From Clostridia bacterium (lineage in GTDB: Bacteria > Bacillota > Clostridia > Oscillospirales > Acutalibacteraceae), in assembly GCA_900752115.1 (NCBI GenBank), contig CAADUC010000112.1, positions 1 through 24,424 of the forward strand: 24,424 nucleotides of DNA, read 5' to 3'. The notes beneath the pieces are model-generated. The model made no database searches. It saw only the letters and a program-made list of their open reading frames with translations, and was not told the origin of the DNA. Made by a program: the position numbers and the translations under genes. Below are positions 6,602 to 15,476 of the stretch, piece by piece (within the stretch, counting starts at the first letter, position 1; the number at the start of each line of letters is the position of its first letter).

Positions 6602-7552
6602 TCATACCTCCAAATCATTATCTTTCGCCTTTGCCGCTGCCTTTTTAGGTGCAGCGGTCTTTTTTGACTGCCCCTTTTTGAGCTGCGCCCGGACAGAGGG
6701 ACGCTGCTTGCGCAGCGGCAGATCGCGCCGCTCGTCCTTGCTGATAAAAGCGAAAACGCCGTGTCTGTCCTTGACCGAGGAAAGATACAGCGTCTTATAC
6801 GGAAGCAGCGCAAATAGCCGCTCATGCTCCTTGCTGGATGCGATACGCTCAAACCACGGTGATACTTCTGCGACAAAATGCGTTCCGTTAGGGCTGTTGG
6901 GCGCTTGCAGGGATTGGAACGCCGCCGAAAGGCGCTGTGCTTCGGCAAGCACCTTTTCGTCGGAGAGCCGCCCGATATGCTCTCTGAAATTTCCGGGTTT
7001 CAGCCGTTCACGCTTCCGGCTTTCATCGCGCAGCAGATCCCGCAGCGCGTCCGGGTCATGCGGAACGGCTTCATAGCGCACGAACTTTCCATACTCCCGA
7101 TCCGGCGTTGCTTCAAAGCGGTATTCCTTGGGCAGCTCTCGCGAGCCTTTTTCATAGATCAGACGGTTATTGTCTGTCCGCAAGGCGGTCTGGATTGCAA
7201 GCTCGGCTTTCGTTGCATAGTCCAGCTCATAAATGCTGCCCTTTACCTTGCCGCTTTCCATGCCGGACAGCACCACGGCATAGGCAAGCACACGCTCCTT
7301 GGTCTGCTCATGGTAGAAACGGAATGTATTATGCTCCCGCGTTCCGCGCAGAAACACGTCCCGTTCCCGCAGACAATGCGTTCCATTGGGACGGGAAAAC
7401 CATAAATAGACCTTATCCTCGGCATTTTTACTCTTTGCCGCCTGTGTCAGAATCTTCTTGTCAATGTCAAAATCGTTCTGAAAGGCTGCTGTGTTCTGCT
7501 GCATGATCTGTTGCAGGGATGCCAGCACATCCACATTTTCAAATTTATTCAT
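6602..7552 (-). CDS. Conserved ICE accessory protein with PSVRAQLK tail
   Basis: This 316-residue soluble protein belongs to the conserved accessory set seen beside YodL/ArdC-type proteins in Clostridia ICEs; I cannot assign a biochemical function. The body (1-280) is mixed alpha/beta and charged, with a segment YLWFSRPNGTHCLRERDVF near residues 49-67. The last 35 residues are lysine/alanine-rich and contain PSVRAQLKK (from residue 285), nearly identical to the tail of the giant neighbour upstream (PSIRAQLKA). GGAG lies 6 nt before the ATG at 7552, only 3 nt after the giant gene's stop, so the two are made together. A role in early events in the recipient is inference. Confidence 0.7.
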   Translation of the reverse strand: MNKFENVDVLASLQQIMQQNTAAFQNDFDIDKKILTQAAKSKNAEDKVYLWFSRPNGTHCLRERDVFLRGTREHNTFRFYHEQTKERVLAYAVVLSGMESGKVKGSIYELDYATKAELAIQTALRTDNNRLIYEKGSRELPKEYRFEATPDREYGKFVRYEAVPHDPDALRDLLRDESRKRERLKPGNFREHIGRLSDEKVLAEAQRLSAAFQSLQAPNSPNGTHFVAEVSPWFERIASSKEHERLFALLPYKTLYLSSVKDRHGVFAFISKDERRDLPLRKQRPSVRAQLKKGQSKKTAAPKKAAAKAKDNDLEV

Positions 7553-7555
7553 AGG

Positions 7556-10500
7556 TCACTCCATTTCCAAAGCCTGCCGGATGCTCCGTTTGGCTTCCTG
7601 TTCCTTTTCTCGCTGCTGCGGCTTGCAGGACTGCGCACGATCCGCTTTGAGCTGCGCACGGATAGATGGCTTTTTGCCGTCCGGGTCGCGCTGCGGCGTT
7701 CTGCCGTCCTCGGCCTTGACCGCTGCGGCAAGCGCAGAGAGCGAAATCACCTCGCCGCGCTTTGCCTTTTCTTCCAGCTCGTCCACGGACGGGGTGTTGT
7801 TGATCTGTCCGTCAATCATGTTGTAGTTCTGTTCGGTGGACAGCTCCGCCGTGCGCATATAGTTTTCCTGCTCCCGCTGCTCGGCGGCAATGGCAAAGGC
7901 CTGTGTGCCGTTGCCCATGATAAGGTATTTGCCGTCATCGGTGCTGTGGTGATACCCATAGCCTGCGGCTTCCATCTGCTCACGGGTCATATTGGCAATG
8001 TGGAAGCTGCCGCGCGGCGTTGAAACGCGCTCCCCGGTCAGGTGGCCGTCAGGGACAGCGGATTCCTGCTGCTGGGCGCTGCGTTGCACGTCAATGGGCT
8101 TTTCCCCGGAGATAGGCTGAATACAGGAAATGTACCCTGCGGCGTAGTATGCGTTTTTGTTAAGCTGGCGCTGCCATGCGCCGACGCTGGGTGCCCAGCG
8201 AAAGCCGTTTGCTTTCAGCTCGTCCCGCGCTGCTTCATCCGGCTTGCCGTCAAAGAACACTTGCAGACGGTTATCTGCTTTGTTGGCTTCCACGCGCCCG
8301 CCGTCAAATTCCCATCCCGCAAAATTGGTTTCCTCATGCTGCCGCACCTGTTCAATGCGCCCACGGATGCGGCGGATCTCAGCGTTGTTGTTGGAGAGCA
8401 TATAGGCGGGGTACGGCCGGCTCTTATCCAGATGCCAGGACTGCGACATTTCCTGCTGCAATTTGGTGATCTGCTCCGGCGTCAGACTGGGGCAGCCCTC
8501 CAAAGTCTTATTCTTACGGAAATAGGCATTGACGGCTTTCATGGTTTCCTGCGCCGATTCCAGCTTGACGAGCTTGGCTTCCAGCTTTGCCGCTGCCTGC
8601 GGGTCGTCCATGCTGATACCGCCCATGCCTGTGCTGCGGATCTTATCCAAAATTCCCTGAACATCCTGCCATTCCTGCATATTGCGGTCACGGGCGGCGT
8701 TTTGCTTCTCTTTCTTGCGAACAGGGAAATTGCTGCCGCCTGCAACGAGGATCGAGGGAACACGGGCTTCAATGGCATAGTGGTCGTTCAGATTTTCCGC
8801 CAGCTTGCGGGCGTAGGTGTCCAGCAGCGCGTCAATTTTCTCATGGTACATGGGATCGACGCGCTCTTTCTGCCGCTGTGCAATCGCCGCTGCCTGATCC
8901 ACCATCTGCCGATATTCGGCGGTTGCGCTGCCTGCGGCGTAGTCGCGGTAGCTGTTTGCATCGTTGGCACGTCGGGCAGCGCCCTCATTGATGGTGTAAT
9001 ACCTGACGGCGGCTTGCTCCGGCGCGGTATCTGCGGGCAGCGTTTCCTCCGGCTGCTCCTGTACGTCGGCGGGCTGCTCCTGCGGCTCGTAGCTATTGGC
9101 TGCATATTCCTCCACGGTCATGCCTGCGGCTTCGGCTTCCTGTGCAATCTCACTTTCCACATGGGCTTTGTATTCCTGAAGCTCTTTATCAAAATCAGAA
9201 AGCTGCGGCGGGTCGGGCAAGTGATAATCGCCCGCGTTCAGCTTTTCCCGGCAAGCGTCCACATGGGCAAGAACCGCATGAAAATATGCTGTCTGCTCCG
9301 GCGTCAGGGCTTCTCCATTTTCCAGCATATCCGCAGCGGTGCGCTCCTGCTCGGAGAGGTTGCAATGCAGCCGCATATACGGCACAAACTCGGTGAGAAG
9401 CATTTCGCGCTCGGCCTTGTCCTTTTCCCACGCTTCCGCGCCCTCGTTGTGCAGCACAAAGTTTTTCCAGTTTTCGTCCTTGGCGTAGTATTCGTGATAG
9501 GCTTGGATATGGTCGATCAGAGCGCCGTCCCCGTCGCCAAAGTCTTGCCGTCCCTCGTAGCTGTCACGTTCCCCGTGAAATGTGCAGTCAATGCGGAATT
9601 TGGTTTTATCGTACCAGCCGCCTGTGTAGCCCGGCTTCTCACGCTCGGAACGCTTTTCATCGTCCAGCGCCTTAAAGAGCGCGTCGGCACGGGCAAGCGG
9701 GAGCTGTTCACCCTCTTGCAGTTTATCGCTCTCGCTCCAAAGAATCGTCACGACGGGCTGTACCGCAGGATCAAGGGAGGGTGCTTCCTTGCCGGACACT
9801 TCCTCTTGGGCATGGAACATGGCAAGCTGTTCGTCGCTGGCATAGGTCAGGTCGTCAAACTCCAAATCGTTCAGTTCGCCTTGGATCAGCGCAGCCAGCG
9901 ATTCATACGGTCGGCTTTCAATTAGCACATCACCCAAATATTTTTCAATGCGGAAGTCCGTCAGGTTTGCGTATGCCTGAATGGGGATTTCATCATCCGT
10001 AACGGTCGTGTGTCCAATACCAACGGCGGACAAGTCGCTGAAATCTGCGCCGGAATGAAATTCTTCGCGGCAGTAATCGTCGATCAGCTTTTTCGCAAGC
10101 TCCAATTCGGCGCGTCCCCGTGCGGCGTCGCTCAGATGCAGAGAGTAAAGGTCGGAAGCAGAGGAAAAGCCGACGTTGTTGAAAACATAGTCCACATCAC
10201 TTTCTTTCAGCGCTCCGGCTGCATAGTAATTCTCCCGCGTGGGTGTCGGGCTTACGCTTCCGGATGCAATATCGTGATTCAAGCCCGTTTCCAAATGCGT
10301 GCAGATTTTTCCGTCCACCGCCAGCGACGCATAGTACCAGCCTATGTAACCGCTGCTTTTCTGATCTGCGCCGTCGTTGAACTCCACATTCAGCAGCGTG
10401 TAGGGCTTCAAGCCCTTTTCTGCGGCAATGGCATTGTCCTGAAGCTCGCGCTCTTTAAGGGCGGTATAAGCAGTTTCCTTTGCAATTCGGATGATTTCAG

Positions 10501-12778
10501 GGTTATACCGTACCAACGCGCTATCGACAAGCTCCTGCCGTACCTTTTTGGTTCTGGCTTTCCGCGTTATGTGGTTGCCCAAAAACAGAGAGCTGCCATT
10601 ATCAAAGCGAATGGAAATATCACTTGTGCCGCGCCATTTTCCCGTGCAGGGCGAGGTTTCAATCGTGCCGGACGTGCAGCCGAACGCCTGCGCGATCACG
10701 CCGATTTTCTCCTGCATGGAGAGCGTTTCGTACTGTTTGGCAATTTCAACAGCCTGTTTCTGTAACTCTGTCAGCGGTCGTTCCGCTGGTGGGGCGTCAA
10801 CCTGTGCTTCCTGCTGTGCGGCCTGCTCCGGCTGTAAAAACTCCGGCACTTCGGTATAGCCGCCGCGATCCAGATAGTGCGCCGTTTTCTGTTCTCCGCG
10901 ATGCAGCACAATGACATCGGACATGGAAAGGCTATGCCCGGTAAAATCCTGCGGCCTGTCCATATTGAAGTGAACAAAAATGTCCTCCAGCGTGTCCGTG
11001 TCGGAGAGGGGCGCGGTATAGACCAGCTCATAATTTTCGCGGTCAACCCGCAGTCCGGCGGCCTTTACCTGTTCCAGCGGCTCAAATCGGAGATCCCGCG
11101 TTGCATCGCCGTCTTTGAGCTGATAGATAGAAAAAGTATTCTCCGGCACATCCTGCGCAGCAGTCTGTTCCTGCTCTGCGGTGTGCTGCGCCTGAAGCTC
11201 TGCAAAATGCCCCTCGATTTCAGAAATAAGCTCGCTGGCGGCGATGCGAATGGTTTCAAGGGATGCTTTCAGCTCCTTAATATTGCGGCCGCTGCTCCAC
11301 CCGGCAACGTAGCCAAAGGAGTAGTCCGACGTGTCCAGTCCGAAATGCTGGCACACCGTATAGGCGACGCTTTCCGCCTGCACCTCGCGGGTGCTGCGGT
11401 CAGGGCGCTCCGCCTGCTCCGGCGCGTTCAGGTCAATATCGTGCAGCTTGGCATGGGCAATCTCATGGATTGCCGTCTTGATGGTTTGCAGCTCGCTCAT
11501 GCCGTCGTCAATGGCAATGCGCTTTTCTGCAAGGTCATAATAGCCGTGTGCGTTGCCGTCGATTTTTTCAAGCGTCACAGGAACGGGAGAGGTCAGCTTC
11601 AAGGCTCTCCAAAAATCTTCATACTGTTCCACATTGCCCGTGAGCGCGTCCACGGCAATGTCGGGAAGCTCCTTGCCCTCGGTCTGGCTTACATCGAATA
11701 CCGACACCACCTTGAACGCCGGAATCGTCACCTCCTGCTGCTCCGTGACGGGCTTACCGTCTGCGCCGATCACAGGTTGCCCGGTGTCCGGGTCAGTTTT
11801 CACCACATCCTTTTTGATTTTATAAGGTGCGGGCGCAAGGATTTTGATGCTCTTTTCGCCGGATTTGACATGGCGTTCAAATTCGTCGCGCCACTTTCCA
11901 TAGCCTGCAACAAGGGATGCGTCCGGCTTCTGCATGACGATCAGCAGCGTATTGTTCAGGCTGTAATTGTGGAAGCGGGACATGGCTTTCAGATAATCCC
12001 GATACCGTTCACTTTCAAAAACCTCCTGTACGCCCTGTTCCAGATGCTCGGTGATCTCCTTGATTCTGCCTTGTGTGTCGGTGGCGTTCAGCACCAGCGG
12101 ACGCACGGGGATTGGCTCTGTGGGCAGCGCCGCGCCCTGCGGCAGCTCGTCCATATCCCGCTGGGGGCTGGGCTGCGCAGTCAGGCGATATTCCTGCGGC
12201 ACTTGGTTGGCTTTGTACCACTCCGCATAATCGTTGCCGTTATTGTAGACATAGCCATAATCGGTGAAAATGCCGCGATCCTCTTTGACCGCTTCGCGCC
12301 CATAGCTCTTGTAATCAAAGAACCTCTTGGCAGCGTCCGGCAATTCCAGCTCGTCCAGATCGTCAATGAGATAATGCCCGTAATCGTCGGAATTGTGTAC
12401 GGCGGGATAAAGCCAGTAGCAGTCCAGATTGTGCGTCAGGTTGATTAAGTCCGCCGCGCTTGCCGCATGGTCGCCATACTGTGCGGCAGCGGCAAACTTG
12501 TCGCGTTCCTCGTCGCTGCGCTGGGTGAGCAGCGCGGCAAGATAGTTCAAATCGTCCAGACTTTCGCCGGGCTGCAAGGCTTCGCTCCACCCGTCCAAAG
12601 AGGATTGATAGGCAGATACCTGATACTGTTCCGTGTCGCTCCCGTCTACGCCCAGCCGTTCAAAAACAGCGTTCATCGTTTCGGCATCGGTAGGCAGCGA
12701 TACCCATTCCGCAACAGGCGTTTCCTCGGTGTGCCGTGCGGTGTTGATAAGATATACTTCCAAAAGGTGTTCGTCCAC
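7556..12778 (-). CDS. Giant multi-domain anti-restriction protein (ArdA-ArdC-YodL fusion)
   Basis: This 1740-residue protein is built from mobile-element protection modules. Residues about 5-180 resemble ArdA, an acidic DNA mimic that blocks type I restriction (EVYLINTARHTEETPVAEWV onward). Residues about 238-370 resemble the ArdC N-terminal ssDNA-binding domain (HNYSLNNTLLIVMQKPDASL). A metallopeptidase follows with HEIAH (438-442) and a likely third ligand E469. A YodL-like domain spans about 549-648. Further parts resemble large polyvalent-protein (LPD) domains (about 675-1140), a DUF3849-like region (about 1255-1390) and a DUF4316-like C-terminus (about 1578-1693), ending in PSIRAQLK (1704-1711). 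I start at the GTG at 12778 because AGGAG lies 7 nt ahead; an in-frame ATG at 12799 has no ribosome site and overlaps the structured element. No membrane segment is seen. Confidence 0.88.
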   Translation of the reverse strand: MDEHLLEVYLINTARHTEETPVAEWVSLPTDAETMNAVFERLGVDGSDTEQYQVSAYQSSLDGWSEALQPGESLDDLNYLAALLTQRSDEERDKFAAAAQYGDHAASAADLINLTHNLDCYWLYPAVHNSDDYGHYLIDDLDELELPDAAKRFFDYKSYGREAVKEDRGIFTDYGYVYNNGNDYAEWYKANQVPQEYRLTAQPSPQRDMDELPQGAALPTEPIPVRPLVLNATDTQGRIKEITEHLEQGVQEVFESERYRDYLKAMSRFHNYSLNNTLLIVMQKPDASLVAGYGKWRDEFERHVKSGEKSIKILAPAPYKIKKDVVKTDPDTGQPVIGADGKPVTEQQEVTIPAFKVVSVFDVSQTEGKELPDIAVDALTGNVEQYEDFWRALKLTSPVPVTLEKIDGNAHGYYDLAEKRIAIDDGMSELQTIKTAIHEIAHAKLHDIDLNAPEQAERPDRSTREVQAESVAYTVCQHFGLDTSDYSFGYVAGWSSGRNIKELKASLETIRIAASELISEIEGHFAELQAQHTAEQEQTAAQDVPENTFSIYQLKDGDATRDLRFEPLEQVKAAGLRVDRENYELVYTAPLSDTDTLEDIFVHFNMDRPQDFTGHSLSMSDVIVLHRGEQKTAHYLDRGGYTEVPEFLQPEQAAQQEAQVDAPPAERPLTELQKQAVEIAKQYETLSMQEKIGVIAQAFGCTSGTIETSPCTGKWRGTSDISIRFDNGSSLFLGNHITRKARTKKVRQELVDSALVRYNPEIIRIAKETAYTALKERELQDNAIAAEKGLKPYTLLNVEFNDGADQKSSGYIGWYYASLAVDGKICTHLETGLNHDIASGSVSPTPTRENYYAAGALKESDVDYVFNNVGFSSASDLYSLHLSDAARGRAELELAKKLIDDYCREEFHSGADFSDLSAVGIGHTTVTDDEIPIQAYANLTDFRIEKYLGDVLIESRPYESLAALIQGELNDLEFDDLTYASDEQLAMFHAQEEVSGKEAPSLDPAVQPVVTILWSESDKLQEGEQLPLARADALFKALDDEKRSEREKPGYTGGWYDKTKFRIDCTFHGERDSYEGRQDFGDGDGALIDHIQAYHEYYAKDENWKNFVLHNEGAEAWEKDKAEREMLLTEFVPYMRLHCNLSEQERTAADMLENGEALTPEQTAYFHAVLAHVDACREKLNAGDYHLPDPPQLSDFDKELQEYKAHVESEIAQEAEAAGMTVEEYAANSYEPQEQPADVQEQPEETLPADTAPEQAAVRYYTINEGAARRANDANSYRDYAAGSATAEYRQMVDQAAAIAQRQKERVDPMYHEKIDALLDTYARKLAENLNDHYAIEARVPSILVAGGSNFPVRKKEKQNAARDRNMQEWQDVQGILDKIRSTGMGGISMDDPQAAAKLEAKLVKLESAQETMKAVNAYFRKNKTLEGCPSLTPEQITKLQQEMSQSWHLDKSRPYPAYMLSNNNAEIRRIRGRIEQVRQHEETNFAGWEFDGGRVEANKADNRLQVFFDGKPDEAARDELKANGFRWAPSVGAWQRQLNKNAYYAAGYISCIQPISGEKPIDVQRSAQQQESAVPDGHLTGERVSTPRGSFHIANMTREQMEAAGYGYHHSTDDGKYLIMGNGTQAFAIAAEQREQENYMRTAELSTEQNYNMIDGQINNTPSVDELEEKAKRGEVISLSALAAAVKAEDGRTPQRDPDGKKPSIRAQLKADRAQSCKPQQREKEQEAKRSIRQALEME

Positions 12779-12793
12779 GTCTGCGCTCCTTTC
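12776..12793 (-). promoter_or_regulatory. Ribosome site deciding a GTG start for the giant gene
   Basis: On the - strand GAAAGGAG is followed by CGCAGAC and then GTG (12778-12776), an ideal 7-nt spacing. The in-frame ATG 21 nt upstream directly follows hairpin C of the structured element and has no complement to 16S rRNA ahead of it. Confidence 0.75.
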
Positions 12794-12797
12794 TGAC

Positions 12798-12890
12798 ATA
12801 AGGGTTTGGGACTATCCCAACAAGCAATCGCCGCCCGGTCTGTGCCGGACGGCGATTTTTGGGAGTTGTAGCCACACTCCCTATGCTTGC
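12798..12890 (-). other. Structured non-coding element, copy 2 (upstream of the giant gene)
   Basis: Read on the - strand, this 93-nt segment begins GCAAGCATAGGGAGTGT and ends CCCAAACCCTTAT, as copy 1 at 629-707 does. Stem A is GGGAGTGT/ACAACTCCC with loop GGCT and one bulged A. Stem B (12826-12833 with 12850-12857, plus 12835-12838 with 12845-12848) has no sequence in common with stem B of copy 1 yet is fully paired. Stem C is TTGGGA/TCCCAA with a single A-to-G change in its centre. CAAGCA and TGCTTG can close the structure. It lies immediately before the ribosome site of the anti-restriction gene, just as copy 1 lies before mobC. On the opposite strand stem B followed by ATTTTT could act as a terminator. 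Confidence 0.7.
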
Positions 12891-12910
12891 TGCGTTACTG
12901 AATCGTTCTT

Positions 12911-12967
12911 TTATCTCCGTAAAATGCGTTCTGTCACGCTTTCAAAGCCGCTTTTCGCAGTTTCCAT
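12911..12967 (-). CDS. Possible 18-residue leader peptide or gene remnant
   Basis: An ATG at 12967 opens METAKSGFESVTERILRR and stops at TAA (12911-12913), about 20 nt before the structured element. The core TTTGAAAGCGTGACA coding FESVT is repeated at 4436-4450 in front of the PIN gene. No good ribosome site precedes it. It could be a leader peptide, a remnant of a lost gene, or chance. Confidence 0.2.
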   Translation of the reverse strand: METAKSGFESVTERILRR

Positions 12968-13032
12968 AGGAATACCCCGCACACTCCAAAAGCGTGTCTG
13001 GAAAACCGCTTGCCGCAAGGCTTTTGAAGCCC

Positions 13033-13401
13033 CTAAACCGTGACGCACCGAGCCTTTGCCCGCTGGCGGCGCTTGCGCTCGGCGGCGTTGTGCCGGGCAG
13101 CATAGGGCGCACAGCGGTCACAGTATTTTGCACGGTTGCTGCGGGCGGGAAAGGGCTTGCCGCACAGCTCGCATTTCTTTCGGGTGTCCGCCGTGGTTGC
13201 AAGATCTGCGCACAGCTCCCGGTCTGCGGGCAGCACTGCTTCCCGGAAGTATCGGCAGAGCAGCGAATAGCTGATGGCCTGCACACAGACGCACGGCTCG
13301 CCGTCGTCCAGCAGCAGACAGCATCCGCGCACATTGTTGGCGCAATGGCAGCGGGTCAGCTTTTTCACTCTGCGATGCTGCGCGTCATTCAGCCGGATCA
13401 T
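13033..13401 (-). CDS. Cysteine-rich VLP-domain protein
   Basis: This 122-residue protein has 13 cysteines. The first half has CHC (18-20), CC (27-28), CVC (37-39), C49 and C64; the second half holds a CxxC...CxxC zinc-ribbon-like unit (C77, C80, C94, C97) followed by an arginine/lysine-rich helix (AERKRRQRAKAR). It matches the small cysteine-rich VLP-domain proteins that sit next to topoisomerase III in Clostridia ICEs. Zinc binding and nucleic-acid contact are likely from the residues but untested. The start overlaps the TopB stop as ATGA (13398-13401), so it is coupled to TopB. The structured leader and giant gene follow after 254 nt. Confidence 0.82.
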   Translation of the reverse strand: MIRLNDAQHRRVKKLTRCHCANNVRGCCLLLDDGEPCVCVQAISYSLLCRYFREAVLPADRELCADLATTADTRKKCELCGKPFPARSNRAKYCDRCAPYAARHNAAERKRRQRAKARCVTV

Positions 13402-15476
13402 TTTCTCTGCTCGATACGGTAATTCACATACTTCTCTCCCGTATCACACAGCAGCACCGTCCCGTCATAGGTCTTGCCCGTGCGCTCAGAGTACAGCCCC
13501 TTGACTTTCGCCTTGCCGTCCTTTAGGAGCGCGGCGGCGATCTTCTTGGAAAAGACGCTTCTCCGGCTTTCAAAGAACTTGTCATTCTTCCACATGACAA
13601 AGCGGCAGGAGCGGTCAGAGCAGTAGAAATTCTTCTTGCCCTCATAGACAGGGCTTTTGCAGCGGGGGCAGATGCCGACTGCTTCCTTTTCCGGCGCGAA
13701 CAGCTTTTTGCCGTCCTCGGTGATGTGGGAATACCGCTTCACCAGCTCCCGCGTCATATCCTCGATTCCCTGCATGAAGCTCTGCGGGTCGTCGCTGCCC
13801 TTGGCAATCTCCGTCAGGCGGGTTTCCCATTCAGCGGTGAGCAGCGGCGATTTCAGCATATCCGGCAGAATGACAGCGAGATTGATGCCGTCCTTGGTCG
13901 GTACAAGACTTTTGCCCTTGCGCTCGACAAATCCGGCAGAGAGCAGCTTTTCGATCATCGCTGCCCGTGTTGCCGGAGTTCCCAGCCCTTGCCGTTCCGC
14001 ATCCTCCGGCATATCCTCCTTGCCCGCGTTCTCCATTGCGGACAAAAGCGAATCCTCGGTGTAGGGCTTGGGCGGCGTGGTATAATGCTCGGAAACAGAA
14101 GCCGTGACCGCTTCAAAAATCTGCCCCTCGGCAAGCTCCGGCAGCGCCGCATCCTCTGCGCTGTCCTCGTCCGGCTTGGCTTTGAGCACAGCGCGGAAAC
14201 GGGCGTCAATGTCTTTCCAGCCTGCCATCAGGATCGTTTTGCCCTTGGCGGTGAACGGCTTGCCGCCGCAGTCAAAGACCGCCGTAACGGTTTCATATTC
14301 CTGCGGCGCTGCAACGGCGCACAGCAGCTTGCAGCAGACAAGGGACATCAGCTTCTTTTCGCTCTCCGGCAGTCCGTCAAAGCCGTTGCCTGCAAAGGCC
14401 GTCGTGGGGATAATCGCGTGATGGTCGGAAACCTTGGCGCTGTTGATGACGCGCCCGATCTCCGGCATAAGCTCCGCGCCCTGCATAAAGGGAAGCACAG
14501 GCAGCAGCGCCGCAGCAAGGTCAGTTGCCGTCTGCGCCATATCCTCGGTGAGATAATTGCTGTCGGTGCGGGGATAGGTCAGGAAGCGCTTTTCATACAG
14601 GCTTTGTGCATAGTCAAGGGTTTGCTTGGCGGTAAAGCCGTAAACGCGGTTGGCTTCCCTCTGCAAGGAGGTAAGGTCAAAGAGCTTCGGCGGCAGCGCA
14701 GTTTTCTTCTCCTTTTTGAGAGAAACGCAAACGGCCTGCGACGCTTCGCAAGCCGTTTTCAGCGCATCCGCAGCGGCAGCGTCGGAAATGCGTTCACTTT
14801 CCGCGTCCACGCCGCCGCAGCCGATATGTACGATGTGGTATTTTTCCTTGTGGAACATCGTAATTTTTCCGTCGCGCTCCACCAGCAGATTCAGCGTAGG
14901 CGAAAGCACCCGTCCCACATTCAGGGTCTTGTGATACAGCACGGAGAAAAGCCGCGTCGCATTGATGCCCACAAGCCAGTCTGCCCGTGCACGGCACAGC
15001 GCCGATTGATACAGCGCGTCATATTCCGTTCCGGCTCTGCGTTCGGCAAAGCCCTCGCGGATGGAGCTGTCCTCCATTGAGGAAATCCAAAGGCGGGAAA
15101 AGGGCTTCGTGCATCCGGCCTGCTCATAGACAAAGCGGAAAATCAGCTCACCCTCGCGCCCGGCGTCACAGCCGTTCACCACCTCGGAAATGTCGCTGCG
15201 GTGCAGCAGCTCTTTCAGAACGGCAAGCTGCTTTTCTTTGCCGGGAGTAGGGGCATATTTCCACGTCTGCGGCAGAATGGGAAGATCCTCATAGCGCCAC
15301 TTTTTGTATCGCTCGTCATAGCTGCCCGCGTCTGCCATGCTGATAAGATGTCCGATGCACCATGACACCAGCAGTCCGTCGCCGGAAAGATACCCATCCT
15401 TTTGCTCCGCAGCGCCCAGCGCAAGGGCAACGGTCTTTGCCACGGAGGGCTTTTCACAAATAATCAAAACACTCAT
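13398..15476 (-). CDS. topB: DNA topoisomerase III (type IA)
   Basis: This 692-residue type IA topoisomerase passes single strands through a transient break and would resolve transfer or replication intermediates. The Toprim domain shows E8 (IICEKPSVAKT) and CDAGREGELIFRF (D104, E108), the form usual in Gram-positive TopB. The catalytic tyrosine is Y301 in FLTYPRTDS. The C-terminus carries a four-cysteine zinc element (CPRCKSP...CSDRSC) and a final basic domain. The ATG at 15476 overlaps the DUF4366 stop as ATGA. ICE-borne topB copies are common in this class of element and distinct from chromosomal topA. The full set of motifs suggests an active enzyme. Confidence 0.95.
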   Translation of the reverse strand: MSVLIICEKPSVAKTVALALGAAEQKDGYLSGDGLLVSWCIGHLISMADAGSYDERYKKWRYEDLPILPQTWKYAPTPGKEKQLAVLKELLHRSDISEVVNGCDAGREGELIFRFVYEQAGCTKPFSRLWISSMEDSSIREGFAERRAGTEYDALYQSALCRARADWLVGINATRLFSVLYHKTLNVGRVLSPTLNLLVERDGKITMFHKEKYHIVHIGCGGVDAESERISDAAAADALKTACEASQAVCVSLKKEKKTALPPKLFDLTSLQREANRVYGFTAKQTLDYAQSLYEKRFLTYPRTDSNYLTEDMAQTATDLAAALLPVLPFMQGAELMPEIGRVINSAKVSDHHAIIPTTAFAGNGFDGLPESEKKLMSLVCCKLLCAVAAPQEYETVTAVFDCGGKPFTAKGKTILMAGWKDIDARFRAVLKAKPDEDSAEDAALPELAEGQIFEAVTASVSEHYTTPPKPYTEDSLLSAMENAGKEDMPEDAERQGLGTPATRAAMIEKLLSAGFVERKGKSLVPTKDGINLAVILPDMLKSPLLTAEWETRLTEIAKGSDDPQSFMQGIEDMTRELVKRYSHITEDGKKLFAPEKEAVGICPRCKSPVYEGKKNFYCSDRSCRFVMWKNDKFFESRRSVFSKKIAAALLKDGKAKVKGLYSERTGKTYDGTVLLCDTGEKYVNYRIEQRK

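Noticed and set aside
8042..9925. 627-residue open frame on the + strand
   Set aside because: It is the antisense shadow of the giant leftward gene: low-complexity, cysteine/glycine/leucine-rich, no ribosome site and no family resemblance.
10877..12448. 523-residue open frame on the + strand
   Set aside because: Also antisense to the giant gene, whose ArdA, ArdC and HEIAH features are clear on the other strand.
12797..12799. ATG start for the giant protein
   Set aside because: In frame, but it abuts the structured element and has no ribosome site; AGGAG correctly spaced for the GTG at 12778 lies between the two.
13725..15080. 451-residue open frame on the + strand
   Set aside because: Antisense to topB, which has all catalytic motifs on the - strand.
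15153..15176. Apparent loss of one Toprim aspartate in TopB (DAGREGE instead of DxDREGE)
   Set aside because: DAGREGE is a normal variant in Gram-positive topoisomerase III, so this is not evidence of inactivation.
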